A stretch of DNA of 64,000 nucleotides, taken from positions 119,746 through 183,745 of the forward strand of contig JAQGDQ010000255.1 in NCBI GenBank assembly GCA_030141605.1, given 5' to 3'. The position numbers and the translations under genes are program-made. Positions 42,951-56,463 of the stretch are shown piece by piece. Within the stretch, counting starts at the first letter, position 1; the number at the start of each line of letters is the position of its first letter. The notes below the pieces were generated by a model. That model was given only the letters and a program-made list of their open reading frames with translations. It did not search any database and was not told the DNA's origin. This stretch comes from Tubiluchus corallicola. Its lineage: Eukaryota > Priapulida > Priapulimorpha > Priapulimorphida > Tubiluchidae.

Positions 42951-45900
42951 GTAACTTACTAAGGCTATTATGCTATTTACGATTATCAAGGTGCAATGCA
43001 CATAACAAATAAGAAGTAAATAGAGTTCCCGTCATACATACAGCGATTTTTCTTTATTACGTAAGTGTCATTATTTCTGTAGCGTTCGGCAACTTCTTAT
43101 GCATTATTATTTTTAAAAAGAACGGACGAAAAATTGATCCCTGCGGTATTCGCTCCACTCAGCTAAACTGATAAAAAACGCTGAGTTTTTCATTTATTAT
43201 TGGTGCTCATATCGGCTGTAATATGTTTAGGGAACAAGTCCCATCTATTAGTAATTTATAGTATTAGTTGACAACCAAGATACAACTACGCAATCCAGGT
43301 TTTAAAAATAATTAAGAAACGCTACTATGAAGCTGATTTCCTGGTAACAGACACCAAGGAAATTGCTTATAATTAGCTTAGCGAATGAAACAGTGGTGTT
43401 TTCCGGAGCATCACAAAATTACACGTTGTTTTGCACTAATGCGGGACCACATATTGCCTACTAAATGTGATAGTTGCAATCATATTTGCTGTTCTCAAAA
43501 GTAGTGAATTTAAAGCGAATTATTGAATGAGCGAACGGGTGACTGATAAATAAGTATTATCAGGTGACTCACTAAAATAAACAGAAGAAGGAAGAAAAAA
43601 CAAAAAAGAAGAAACAGAAAAGAATGAAAACAAGACAGAAAAAAGCAAAAAGGAAGAAAGAAGAAAAAGAAAAAAGAAAGGAAAACAGAGAAGAAAAAGA
43701 AAGTAGAAAAAAGAAATCAAAAGAATAAAAGAAGGGAGCGAAGATAGAAAAAAGGAAGAGAAACATCTAGAAGTGATACAGAAAATAAGAACAGAAGAGT
43801 AGTAGACTGAGCTTGTGAGTAAACTAATATGAAAACAGTGTTAGGAGAAGACGGACAGATAGATAAGTGAACCAATGAACAATATTATTTCAAAATTACA
43901 TACTTATATCTTGTGCTGTTTGGAAGTGACAGACATAAAGCTACCTGGCTAACTAGCCTAGCCTTCACAGCAAGTTTATAAACAATAACTTGTCCAGATT
44001 CAAAGCGGGCCCTCTCCTTACATTGTGTACGAGAGCTACTATAATATAGTCAATATTTAGCTTTAGGCGCCCGTTCTTCTGGTTCTGTATAGAGCCTACT
44101 CGGTCGCAAATATAACTTTCCACACACAGTAGCTCAGTTGCTGTGTCAAGAATACTGAACTGCGTGTGTTTAACTGGGGCACCAGAATTGATCAGAAAAA
44201 TCGAAAGGAAAAGCAGGTTAAGTCGAATTTGTAGCTTAGCACACTCATTAAGTAGTTTTGCAAAAGTTTCTATGCATTGTGAATTTTAGCTTAAATTTTT
44301 ATGAACAATTGACTTTAAATTAGGGAAAACAGCATAAGATTAATCTCAGCGGTACACGCTCAGTGAGTTTTCTCAGTGCTTAATCAGCATTTGAGGTGAA
44401 TAAGAAAATTAAAAGAAAACTTTACGTTTGCCTGACTGTAACTTAAGGTGACACTGGGGAGACAACTTATGAGCGCCTGTAATAAGAATGGGTGCAAGAT
44501 TGATCCTTGCGTTACCCCAGGCTTGTTCAAGTAGTAGAGCAATTTACTGGTGCGCCGCCCTATTTACTATAATACTAGCCGACAAATTGTTTTACAACTG
44601 GTAATAAATTATCCACTCAGTAGACACATTAGGTAGTGCAAGGTGTTAGGTAAACAGGCAATTTAGGAAATCGTAGTTTTATTGTAGACTTTCCTTTTAT
44701 AATATCGCCCAGAAGCCTAGGCTCATACTCTTCTCATTAAATGTAATTTTCTTTTGCTTAAAACAAACTGCCCGCAAAAAACAAACTGCCCGCAAATACA
44801 ATGTTGTTTTCATATCATAAAAGTAATGTCCTATTAAGGAAAATTGTATCTATTTTTATCGTTAAGAATTATTTCCTTGTTATTATGCTTTATTATGTTT
44901 GTCTCTTTCTCCAGAAAGTTAACAGATGATAGATTTTTTTAAGGATGTACTGTTCAATGTCATGCTTGCCAAGAGAAAGCATTTTCGTATTTATAATAAG
45001 CAAATGCATCAGCTCCGCGAAAGCCTGTCCACAGTACGAAATTTCATTATTAATTAATTAACCAATTTATTAGTGTATTTATTTAGTTATTTTAACTGGT
45101 TGAGCGACGTCAAAGATATCCTGTCCCACTGATGGTAGAGATGACTTGCAGCTGCGTCTTTTTTTAGTAGCACCAAATTAATCAAATTTTTTTTAAGTGC
45201 AGCTAGATGGTCAAGAAGACTTTCCCTAACATTCGTTAAACTAATTTTTACTATTCGCCACAGTGATGCAAATACTATGAGTACTAAAATTTAAAGTAGT
45301 CTATAAAGAATGCATGCGAAAATTTTTTGATAAATCGTACGATTATTCTAGCAGATCAATGTGCATCGATCTTAATAATACTTTGACGTTGTTATTAGAA
45401 AATCAACTTTAGTTCTGAAAAGTTATATTTGAATGGTACAAACATCATTTTGTACAATATAATTCATACGATTTTTATGTCTTCGATAGTACACTGGATT
45501 AATTCCCTATAGGTGTTCCATATAAAGAATTTACTAAACGTTTAACATAGTCATAACTGTAATTTCATATTTTTTGCACACATGTTTTTAATAGGTGGTG
45601 GTTTTTTGTCGTTTTTAAGTAGTATACTTGTTCAAATTTATCTTATTTCAATTGTGCTTAAAAATCATTGTGTTTGTAAATTTAAAAAGAGCGTAAATTA
45701 TATATGAATATGAGCCATCGGGTTGAAATAAATTTTTCTTACTTTTTTGTAATTACTTAGGTGCATTATCTTATTAATTAGATGTTAACGATTTGTTTAC
45801 AAAGTATACAAACATTATGTGCAGCTTTCTAGGAGAACTAGCTGTGGGGTCGGTGCCTGGACTGTATAGTCTAGACTGTGGCAGCTAAGTTATCAATCAG

Positions 45901-47240
45901 TGGCATCATTGGTCAGTTGTAGGTGTTTAGGGAAGCACGTCGGTGGCGTTTATGAGCGGATGCGGTACCTTTGAATTAAATTCTGTGCGCCGCTTTGGTG
46001 GATGAAATTTTCTCTACAACAATAAGCCGAACACAAAAACAATACTACTTTATCCAGGTAGACAACTTGATTAATGATTATCTATCAACCTAATAGATTT
46101 TATAGTGGGTTTTAATCATGTCTGATCATGATAAAGAATTACCAAGATATAAAATTTGATTATTGGTGGCATCACGTGTATGGCAACGCATATTTATTTG
46201 ACACACAACACCTATGAAATGTTAGAATAAAGAATTAATTAATGAGCAAGAGTAATTGGCATTTCTAGTCTTCCTGGAAAAAAAATAATTGATTTTGCAC
46301 AAGATGGTAGCGCAACAAACACAATTTTAGTGCTGTTTATTGACCAGGTGACCCAAGGCTAAAACTGTACAAGTTAATTCCAATAGGGACACTTCAAGTG
46401 GAAAATACATCCATGCTACAGTTTGGTTTCTGCTGTTTTTTAATGTTGGTGTTTCTAAATTGTGTTTTTTTCAATTATTCGATTTTTAGTCTGCAAAAAA
46501 TGTAGAGCAAGAGTTATTTTCCTTTTGGAACTGCCTGGCTGCAGATGCTAGAGAAATTCCCGTCATCTCCACATTCAATATCCGTTTAGTCTCTCTACTT
46601 GCCTTCAAATTTGTTTGTACACGAGACTGCAGTCCCACAGCAGCAGGCACACCGCTCCCACTATTTGCTAAAGTCGAGCCAACAACTTCTGTCCTCGCAG
46701 CAAACACATTCGACTCCTCCTTCCAAGTTAATGAGCAAACTTGTACTTTTACAGCCGAAAGCTGAGATGGCCATTCATTAGACCCGGCAGGGAACGACTA
46801 ACAGTTACAACGCCAGGTACGCCCTATCTATGCGATCTCAGTTTGTAAGGTATAATTTCGACGAATAGGCCCCGTGGGGGTGGAGAACGACTTTTGGCTC
46901 CATGACGTTTTGAAGGCACGCGAATAAAAAGCCAAGCAGCTCCGCAGCTGCATTCAGCATAGGCTGAAATGAATTTCATGTTCTGGTTTGGACTATTGAA
47001 GGTTACTAAAATGGAGAAAAAATTAATGCAAGTAAGGTAAGGTATTATAGGATAAGATTGAGTAAAGGAATTAAGATAACTTAAGGAAAGGTAAGAGTCA
47101 GGTTTGAATAGATTAAACCATGGTATAAAGTAATTAAATTAATTTCCCCTTTCTTGTCAGTGAGTCATTTCTTCCCCATGTAAGGCACAAACTTTCACTA
47201 GCAGTTGAATCAAACATTTTATTTCATGAAAATAAAACTT
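42951..47240. other. Intergenic DNA, second middle part
   Basis: It holds a purine-rich GAAA-type tract (43580-43800) and two similar short coding-like fragments (43112-43155 and 44481-44521). The remainder is AT-rich, with nothing recognised. Confidence 0.6.
43580..43800. repeat. Purine-rich GAAA/GAAGAA tract
   Basis: About 220 nt almost without pyrimidines on the plus strand. It yields Phe/Ser-rich frames on the minus strand. Confidence 0.85.
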
Positions 47241-47402
47241 TTTACCGGCCGGTTTCGAACCATCACTGTTCATTTATAATATCTAAAAAGCAAATAAATT
47301 TTACCAGAATGTAGAAACAATTTAGAAGTAAAAATTCCGTAGATAGCATAGATAGTAGCCAAATACTGTTTAAGATATACAGATAATTGTATATACACAC
47401 AA

Positions 47403-47433
<31 letters not shown>

Positions 47434-47625
47434 TGTATGTATGTATGTATGTATGTATGTATGTATGTATGTATGTATATATAATTATCTATATATATTA
47501 AACAATATTTGGCTACTACCTACTGAATTTTTAGTTCTAAATTGTTTCTACTTTCTGGTAAAATTTCTTTGCTTTCTAGATGTCTTGAAAATGACAGTAA
47601 TGGTTCGAAACCGGTCGGCAATAAA
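47241..47625. mobile_element. Foldback element with a (ATGT)n loop
   Basis: The left arm (47241-47395) and right arm (about 47479-47625) are inverted copies of about 85-90% identity. Both carry CCGGTTTCGAACC-type ends, TTTTACCAGAA, GTAGAAACAATTTAGAA and TAGTAGCCAAATA. The loop is a pure (ATGT)n run (47403-47478). It has no coding capacity. It resembles palindromic, microsatellite-bearing MITEs known in other invertebrates. Confidence 0.8.
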
Positions 47626-50128
47626 ATTCAATTTTAAAGTTGTACTTATCAAATATGGATAAAACGCTTTGTTGCGCAAGAAATGTTTGTATTTCTATAG
47701 TAGGTGACAATTTTGGCCTGAAGTGACCACAGTCAAATAAGCAGAAGAAGACTAAGAATATTTTCGAAATCTTTCTAGAAAAATTGTCTGAAAATTACAG
47801 CTTTACTTGCCTGCGTACTTCAGCGGTTGTATGTCAGTGTTAAGCTATAAAGTTCGTAGTGACAGGATTACATTAATTTATGCATAATAAAAGTCTGCTG
47901 CGTCCTCATCAACTAATTATCTCCCGTAATTAATTTTGATGAAAAGGTTAACTTGCCGGCAGTTTATTTGGTTTTATATCTATAGTCTAATGGACCAGCA
48001 TAATTCGATGATGCGGGCAGATTATCAACTCGATAATGTTCACACGGTCAAATGACTTAATATGAGATGATGACGACAATGTGGGTCACGTGACTGCTGC
48101 CAATATTGAAAGGAGAGACCGAGTTAGGCCCCCGCCCCCGTTAATTATAGCACTGGTTGAATAATAATGAATGGTAGATTATACTTTGTTGGGGTTGCGT
48201 AAGTTGATCAGAGTGTCTAGGTTTCTTGCTGACCCAGAGTCCATGACTCACACCAGTTTACATATTGTTTATATTCGATGTCCACTGTCAAACCATTAAA
48301 CCAATCAGGGTTTCGAAATGCAGATGACCACAAATTATGAAGTATAAATTTAAAAAGTTGATGTCGTAACTAGTACAGTGTCATTGACTTAATGTTTAGT
48401 GGTGTCGTACATGTGAATTATAACACAAACAAATGAATTCATCAAAAGGTAATTAAAGATTTGCATTAATTGTCAAATAAAATCAATTCAGAAGTTAAAA
48501 AATCGCAGTAATTGAAAATTACTCATTTTCGGAATTGTTACAATTTGAGTAACTCAGTTTGCCCATAATTTGACAAATTCAGTATTAGAATGGTCAATTT
48601 AAATTAACATATTCATTTTTAAGTTCAAAATACTCAATATTTTGCATGCAATACTTAGAACTGCATGGGATTGGTTATTGAAGCCAGGAAGCCATACAAG
48701 CAACGTCCAAGGCTCGGCCGGGAATGCCGGTGGCTTCCGGGACAGACCGTGAGAAAGTTGTCCTGTTTATGTCCGGTGCTAATGGTCAGTACATGTTGTT
48801 ATGGGTAGATTGTGCAGGAGAGCTTCCGCCTCGTGACGTAACGGTAATGTTATTGCGTCATATGTCTGCACGCGTGCGAGAAAATTTGTGAGCTGAGGTC
48901 GAAAACATAAACGAACGAAAGAATAAAATTTAGAAATATTGAGAAAATAATTTCTCAATAAATGGATGGCTCCGTTTACACTACCGAGAAAACATAGTAG
49001 AAATCCCGGACCCATTGCTTAAACCCTTTCACATTTTTAATGACTTTGTCTAGTTGTACTCACTGTAGACTTATTTTGTCTCACTGACGTTAAAATGATG
49101 GTTTCAGGACCTCGCGTGCCGTGAACAATGCACGGCCAGAGATGTGTTGTAGCTGCTGCTGTAGTCGGACAGGTACTTACATTACAAAATAGACGTTGAC
49201 CTTTGCAATATAGACTTTTGAGACCCTGTACGGGAGGCAGTCACATAAAGTCCAGTACACGTAGAGGTCTGTCTGACTGTGTGACTGTTTGTGTTAGTTC
49301 CGGATCCAAAAAAGTTCACGACACGACTGGTAGAGTACCTTGCTGCTTAGTGCTTAGAAGCACATCCTTGATACGAGGTGGTCCTCTCTCAACCATCCGA
49401 GTTAAGGTTCTGCGTAGAATAGAAAGTGTAGTGCACTAAACTGCAGTGAAGTGTAGTACAATTCAGTGCAGTTTGGTGCAACTCAGTAGTAAAGTGCTGA
49501 GGAAACAGCAAAACAAATTATTTATATTTTACGTTATTCTGTGGTAGTCAAGCAGTTCCATCCCAGTTTAGTCTGTAAACACTCAGCACTTGGCTTAAGA
49601 AATAATTACTTCTGTTTCTGGAGGAGGATCATGTCCTGCTAATCCGCAAATTCATCCCACAGCCAGGCTGCCCATACAAGTTTAATAAAAATGTAATTTG
49701 GCGAGATTAGATGGAGATTGTTGCAGATAAACTTGATTAATATTTATCGGTTGGCTACGCCGCCGTTAAGACTGTGGAATGAAGACGTAGGTGACACAGT
49801 AAGAAGGATGGACAGCAGTTTTAGGTGACAGCGTTGATGATTACGACGAGTTGGCGCAAATTACGACTCGATACCTGCCGAATGTTGATGAGGCGTAGTA
49901 AAATGAGGCACTTAAAGGACAAGAGTGTTATTCACTATCATTTGTGTTATGAATTCTTAAAAAAACGTTATTTTAAATGTCCCGAATTGTCGATCTGCCA
50001 ACTGTCTAGTAATTAAGTGCTGTAATCAAAGCGCATTACGGAAAAAATGTAAGATGCTAACCAAGAACGAAGGAGATACGAGCTTATGTCTGAAGTTAAG
50101 CAGCGAGCCATGGTGGTAGTATATTGAT
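47626..50128. other. Intergenic DNA, third part
   Basis: No gene recognised. A perfect GTCACGTGAC E-box palindrome lies at 48085-48094. GC-richer patches lie near 48700-48770 and 49080-49430. The 78-codon frames at 48779-49015 and 49203-49439 show no recognisable domain. Confidence 0.6.
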
Positions 50129-50144
50129 GGGGGGGGGGGGGGGG
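50129..50144. repeat. (G)16 homopolymer
   Basis: Sixteen consecutive G residues. The length may be uncertain for sequencing reasons; it could form a G-quadruplex. Confidence 0.9.
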
Positions 50145-50408
50145 TCGCTGGCTTTCATTTATTATACCGCATCTGCATAATTTTTTTTTAAGCACACACT
50201 TTTGGCTAACACAGTCCAATAGTCTCATCCTAGGCTAAGAGGATTATCATTGATTATGAACTTGGTTCCAGTCCTACCACACCTCTTTATCATGAGTAGA
50301 AGGTCTTGAGATTTAGAACTGCTCTGACTGCAGTGAGTCACTCTGCATAAAAAGGAACCTGAAAAATAAAAAACAATAAAATAACAAATAATAAATGAAA
50401 AATAAAAG

Positions 50409-50419
50409 CACTACTACTA

Positions 50420-50495
<76 letters not shown>

Positions 50496-50524
50496 ACTAC
50501 TACTACTACTACTACTACTACTAG

Positions 50525-50580
<56 letters not shown>

Positions 50581-50581
50581 G

Positions 50582-50622
<41 letters not shown>

Positions 50623-50623
50623 G

Positions 50624-50655
<32 letters not shown>

Positions 50656-50693
50656 GCACTACTACTACTACTACTACTACTACTATGCTGTAC
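50409..50693. repeat. (CTA)n trinucleotide array
   Basis: About 280 nt of CTA units with a GCT block (50479-50493) and AGC interruptions at about 50523, 50580, 50622 and 50655, all in register. The 80-163 codon frames of Leu, Ser or Val across it are artefacts. Confidence 0.97.
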
Positions 50694-53404
50694 TACTATT
50701 GTTACAATCATATCCATCATCGTCGTTTGTCCCGTTACCATTACCATCACAGACATTGTTACTATCACCACTACACCATCACCGCCGCTGGCTGCTGCCG
50801 CCACCAGCAGTACTCTATAATCACCACAATGTTATGATTAAAAGTATTTAAAATTAATAAAACTTCTTTTTATTAACCTACCATTTCTTGAATTTGGTTT
50901 TGGGGCAACAGTTAGACATTTTCGCTCAAACTGTCTACTATGATATATTCTAATCGTAAACAGAACGAATGTTTTAGCATTTACGTGAGCCCTTTCTTTC
51001 TCATGTTTTGAGTCACATAGTTCTCTTTAGAGTAATTTTTGAAAAAAAGTTAGTCATTGAGTAAAAAAGAGTAGTAAATTTATATCAATATACATGTGGC
51101 AAGTGTTGCTAGTTCTTGCCTCGTGACATTAGTAATGACTTACTAATTTCACACGGCAAAAGTTGTGGAGAAGCAATTCAAGCAGCAAAACAACGAGATG
51201 ATACCATCAGGCAGGTGATGTTCCATGACGTGTGATGAGCGTTATGATAAAATCATAGAGATTAAGTCCATTATACTCAGTTTCCGTGTATCACACAAGA
51301 AATCACACATTCTCTGATTCATATCTGATTCTCAACGGGATATGACGCGTGTGTAGAGAGGTCAGGGTACAAGCTGCAACGTATGAGATTTAGGCCTACA
51401 TAGCGAGAGTGAATACTTATGCAAAAAAATAAGTATAGCTATTTAAAAACACGACATACAAATCACAAAGTATTTATAGGCATCGCTGTCTTAAATGGTA
51501 TTTCATTTTAGGCTTTTGCATTTTTTGTCAAGTGTGAGCTGAGATGGGCTACAGGGTATCGTCCCGCCGAACTTAAGTGAAAACTTTGATTTTTTTCGGA
51601 ATGTAGTCGTTAAATTTTCTTACAAGTTTTTTAAAATGCAGTGTATGTAGGACTATTATTTTGTTTCGCTCAATTAATTAACAAATTCAGGGTTGTTGTA
51701 AATTTAGGCCACGAAACTACATAATAAAAGACAACACAGCATCTGTAGCTGATGCTGTAATGCGGCATCCTTTGTCTTCTCAAATACTATCAATGAAACA
51801 GAAGCTTTGAGGAAACCAATGGCATATGGCAGTCTGACACTCCAACCCAGAATTTGCTCTTTAATTGTGTATCGCGGGACCTATTAAGTTATTTAGTAGT
51901 GGGTAGTTGCAGCTACTGGCACAGTTGTGAGCTCAGGGATACGTAATGAGAAAACGAGTGAAGAAAAATTGACTTTGACGCGGTAAAATTTGCGATGTCG
52001 AAATCATTCTTCTCATTAATAATTTAGGCGTTTATCAAATGCATCTGTTTCTCCCCTGGACTCTAAAACAAAGGGCACAAAGTCGGTTCCACTGCGGTCT
52101 TAGTGTAAGTGCATGAAATTACTGCGCAGTTTGATTTCTTGCGTTTTCTTCGACTCTATTCAAGAGAGTCAAATCTCATGCGAAATTAAATTGCTCACTT
52201 AAAATAACTCATGTTCTGTCATACATCTTGTCATTTTGTACTGAATCGAATCCTGATTAATTTTTCTTGCAGAACGGAATACATTTCTATTTTACCACAA
52301 ATAACTCGCACTACGTTTTTGACGTACATTGTATTATAAGCTGACTTAAAACATAATTATATGGGGTATATGGGATAGATACTATTTGTGTTTTTTCACA
52401 TTTATTTTTTCACAAAATTTTAATTAGGAAAAATAGGAATTTTGGTGGGCAAATTTTCGTTTTGCAATTGTAAATCGCTTGGCACTTGATGATACATTTT
52501 AATGTCTGATTAGAAAGGATTAGTTCTCGAGCTGGACTAAAAGCTTGACACTCCTCCAACCTAAATTACTGAAAACGTAACACACTTAAAACAATTAACA
52601 CGAGCCCAAGGCATTAGTTTCAAAAAGGAAGGCATAGAATTTTAACATTGAAGTCACAACAGAAGGCCTTTCTAACCTACACTGCAATTGTTTTTTATAT
52701 TTATACAATATGATTAACTTACTTGTTATCACTTATCGAAAAGCAAAAAATGTTTTACGTCTATTTAATTAAAAAAGCAAGCGTTACTCACAAGTTTAAA
52801 GGCTTGTGCTAAAAACCGAAATATTCTAAAGCATACTGTACAATGTGAAAGTTAATACCACAATGACAATGACGTCACCGACAACAAAACGAAACAACAA
52901 CATCAACAGCAGCGATGGCGGCGATGATGACAACGACGACGATGACAACAACAGCAGCAGCAACAACAATACCAATGAAAACATTTCAAGAGCCGATGTT
53001 TTTCAGTCGCTTCCATTGTATTTGATATGTTTGGGGTTTGCAAAGCTGTTGTGATTTTCAATCGGTCCATAAGCGTGAAGCCAGCACACAACACAAGCAG
53101 TAGAAGCAGCTTATTACACATATTCTTATCAACACAGCTGACATTTAACAACCAAACAACACTGGTCCACAACTCAGCACCTGCATTTACAACAAACACT
53201 GACGACTTACTGACATGAGTGTTGACATAAATATTATTGTCAAATATTGTTAACATTAGTCAGGCAGGCTCTAATGACCCGTTCACACGAAGGCAAACAT
53301 GACTTCATTCGTTCACACAAAGACAAACATGACTTCAGTCGTTCACACGCAAATTTATCACTTCTAGATAAAATTTCTGTAACACAAGAGGGAAAACGTT
53401 AGCT
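50694..53404. other. Intergenic DNA up to the SCAPER 3' end
   Basis: AT-rich with no gene recognised. It contains trinucleotide-rich sequence (52855-52980) and a 30-bp tandem duplication (53281-53350). Confidence 0.6.
53281..53350. repeat. 30-bp tandem duplication
   Basis: GTTCACACGAAGGCAAACAT + GACTTCATTC is repeated with three changes at 53311-53340. A third partial copy (GTTCACACGCAAA) follows. Confidence 0.85.
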
Positions 53405-56371
53405 ACCCTGTGGGATTTTAGTAAATTTTATTGTTATACATTTAAAGCACAACTTCGTACATATACAGGAAAATATACAAAACAACAAACAACAAATAAT
53501 AGAGTGAGCATACAGACAAATCGGTAATATTTTTCATAAACTATAGGAAAACGAAAACCTATGAAAAGATTATACCGAGAATCTTAAGCTAAGAACGCAA
53601 TCTAAAAAATCTTGGCGCCTAATTAATAACAGAAATAAACTACCCAAGCCACATAAGCAAAAACCAACGGTTCACATAATATACTTCTTTTTACATAAAA
53701 CAAAGTTTTATATATTAGAATCTGATAGCACTATTATTAGCAGCACACCGAACAAAATAATTGACATTTTTATATTACAATAATTACATAATATATAGTA
53801 TTTAAAATGTGTGCTGTTATCTCAGACGAAAATGAAACAAAACAAAAACAATGTTCTCAAAAATGAAGGTAACTAGTAATTACATCACTGACTTAGTTTT
53901 ATTGTAATTAGAAAATGGCTTGGCCTTCCTTCTAATCTCTTAAGCTTAAAATCAGAATTTACTAAGAACAGTAAACGACTGCAGAAATAGGTAAGAAACA
54001 GTGCATGCACCGATTAAGAATGCTAACAAAAATACATTATTTAAGCAAAACTAATGAAACTATAACGTGGATATCGACTCGTATTTCTTTGTAAATAACA
54101 TACAAAAATCGCCAATTTGTACGTATAAGTCGTAAACGAAACTATTCTCATTTACAATCACTTGTACATAGATTATGGCATGTACTTTAAATGATTTAGG
54201 ATTTCAATTTTATAAGCAAATATTAATATAAATATATACATGTCAGATGTCACACAAGTGCTATAAAAATGACTTACACTGAAACTGTCAAAAACAGAAC
54301 AAAACATATAATTCAGTAACTTAGCAAATCAGATGAGAACTTGCCTTTAAAAAGTAGTGGCAAAACTAGTTCTCTATAAAAAAGTCCTCTCACATTATGA
54401 TAATATGCTAGTATAGAAGTGCAAGAAGCAATTAGCCAAAAAGGTAAAGTTTTGATATATTTCATTAATGTGAAAACTCTTAGAATAGTACAAAAAAACT
54501 TACAAACCGTCTATACCTAACTGGACAATGGGCCATGTACTCCAAAATTTAATGCTGTTTAGCTGCACAGTGACGATTAAAAGCCTTAAAGTTGCCATTT
54601 TCTAAAGTATATTAATAATTTTTGCATAACTTTTGTTTTTGAAGTTTGTAAACTGATCTGCTGTCTATCATGTTAACCCGGGCAGGTGACATGATGTTTT
54701 ACACATTGTATCTTTAAGAGCAGTTGCAAGAAAATCACTTAACAGACCAGACAGTTGCACTTACAGGCACTGGATTTCTCATCTTGGTGCATATTATACT
54801 CAGGTATGGCTGCTATGGGCTTCATTGAATAAAAGGTCCTTATGGTACGCCATATAAAATCTATTTCTTGCACCTCAGAGAATTCGCATGAAAGAGTTAT
54901 CTATATACCTGTGCATGCATGCATAGACAGGAAGTGGATATCTAAATGTAAGCTATTCCCAGGAGTACAATTCTACCTACACCGTTCTGGAAAAATGCTA
55001 TTCTCTGACTAAGTGAAAATGCATTATGTTCAAATGCATAAATCGGAGTTGTCATAGCAACGTGATGCAGGCATGTCCATTACGCCCATTACAACGTTGG
55101 CGTTTAGAAAGCTTTCAGGGTTGCTAATGGATACCAAAAACTGCATTATTGGCTGGCTTCACGTGCGTAGAGACTCGTCTCTCCCAGGTAGCTACGTTAG
55201 CGGCTTCATAAAATCAGAGCCGGCGTGTGGAAAGTGTTAAAACGCAACGTATTTTCTCATTAACCGCTTCGTTCACGTCTTATAAGGATGATCGAAAGAC
55301 TCGGCTAGCACAGTTTACATGAATTTATAATACCAAATCACGTGACGTATTAGCACAGTTTTTCTCTGAACGTCAAAAAAGATTGTCTGTGAAGAAAACC
55401 ACATGAGTTTGACAGGTCGTAGCTTCCCCAAAGTACGTGAAGCTGGCGACTCAAACTATAGGTGGAATAAGTTTTAAATGTTCATCCAAAAAGGCATACT
55501 TTATTTCAAAGCACATACAACCTCAAAATGTAGCCACTTATTAGAGATAACCTGACTTTAGGCTTAAAAAGGCTATCTAAAACAATGAGGTATAAAACTG
55601 GTCAACTTTTAGGCCCACTGGCGCCCTCTTGGCGCTACTGTCATCACTTATAACGCCATCTACGTTTTAAAACTGGAACAGCGATTATTCGAAAAGCTTT
55701 TCGTTTTTAGTTAAGCTTATTTAGGTATATACTTTGCATTATTTCCAAACAACTGCTTCAAGCCATTCACTTGCTCAAAATTTGAAGAAAAATTTTAGTA
55801 CTAAGCAGACTAGTAAGCCAGTATCATCAGCGCACATGTAGTGATTATTGACCAGGTTTTTGGTTTAGCCAGGACTGACTGCCTCTAGGTAGACAGATGG
55901 TTGAAATGTTTGCAAAATATTTTTTTTATTTTCGTTTGCTTATAGAAAAGCATGCATTGATATAGTGTGCTGTCATGAGCATAAAGTACGTGACGTTTTC
56001 TTCTGGCACATATCACAAAAAATGATCTCTGTTGTGTACAGTATACTGTATATGCAGGGGTAGTGGCTGAGGAAGAGAGACTGTTGCATAGTTTCTATCG
56101 CAGGACTAGAGGCATTTGGGAATGCATGAAGTGACCGAAGTGTTGCTACTATTCTGTAAATGTGAATGCAGCTTTAATAATTTCTTTTACTTTTCTCGGT
56201 GTCATTTAACTAGACAACGCTTCTGAAAGTACCTGTGCTGACTTTCAAAGTGCCAAAGAAAAAACATCACAAGAGACTTACACGTGCATTAAATAGGTGT
56301 GGTACAAAAGTACAAACTATTACATGTATACCACAGTAGTTTTCAAGGTAACAGAGTGTCCAAACTTTCTA
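53405..56371 (-). other. Candidate long 3' UTR of the SCAPER-like gene
   Basis: About 3 kb following the minus-strand stop codon, free of microsatellites, unlike the DNA on either side. The distal minus-strand AATAAA is at 53432-53427, with GT-rich sequence beyond it; a proximal A/T-rich AATAAA lies near 55920. The extent is inferred; transcription data would be needed to confirm it. An RFX-type motif (55048-55061) lies inside. Confidence 0.4.
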
Positions 56372-56463
56372 TCAGGAACCAGAAAAGAATGATTTGGCAT
56401 CGCTCCATTTGCAAGTTGGAAATCGAATAGGAAGTGCCATTCTTTGGTCAACTACTTCTTTTT
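56372..56463 (-). CDS. SCAPER: Terminal coding exon of a SCAPER-like gene
   Basis: After an acceptor (tttctttcag) the minus strand reads two bases of a split codon, then KEVVDQRMALPIRFPTCKW, SDAKSFFSGS and TGA. As I recall it, vertebrate SCAPER (S-phase cyclin A-associated protein in the ER) ends with the pattern RFP, three residues, W, two residues, A-R/K, x, FF; this exon has RFP-TCK-W-SD-AK-S-FF at the same distance from its end. The position and orientation, convergent with Islet, match the known Islet-SCAPER linkage. The match is short and from memory, and no other SCAPER exon was found in the window. The exon is too short to be striking on its own; the combined evidence is fairly good. 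Confidence 0.68.

Noticed and set aside
42721-42954. 77-codon frame starting MATDFCDRICRLLALSS
   Set aside because: The second half is the (AAAC)n array and the first half shows no recognisable domain or supporting splice sites.
46486-46781. Overlapping 60-73 codon frames on both strands
   Set aside because: They are open on both strands without similarity to anything I know; a chance GC-richer interval.
50313-50820. 163-codon poly-Ser and 141-codon poly-Leu open frames
   Set aside because: All frames on both strands stay open because the sequence is (CTA)n; this is a microsatellite translation.
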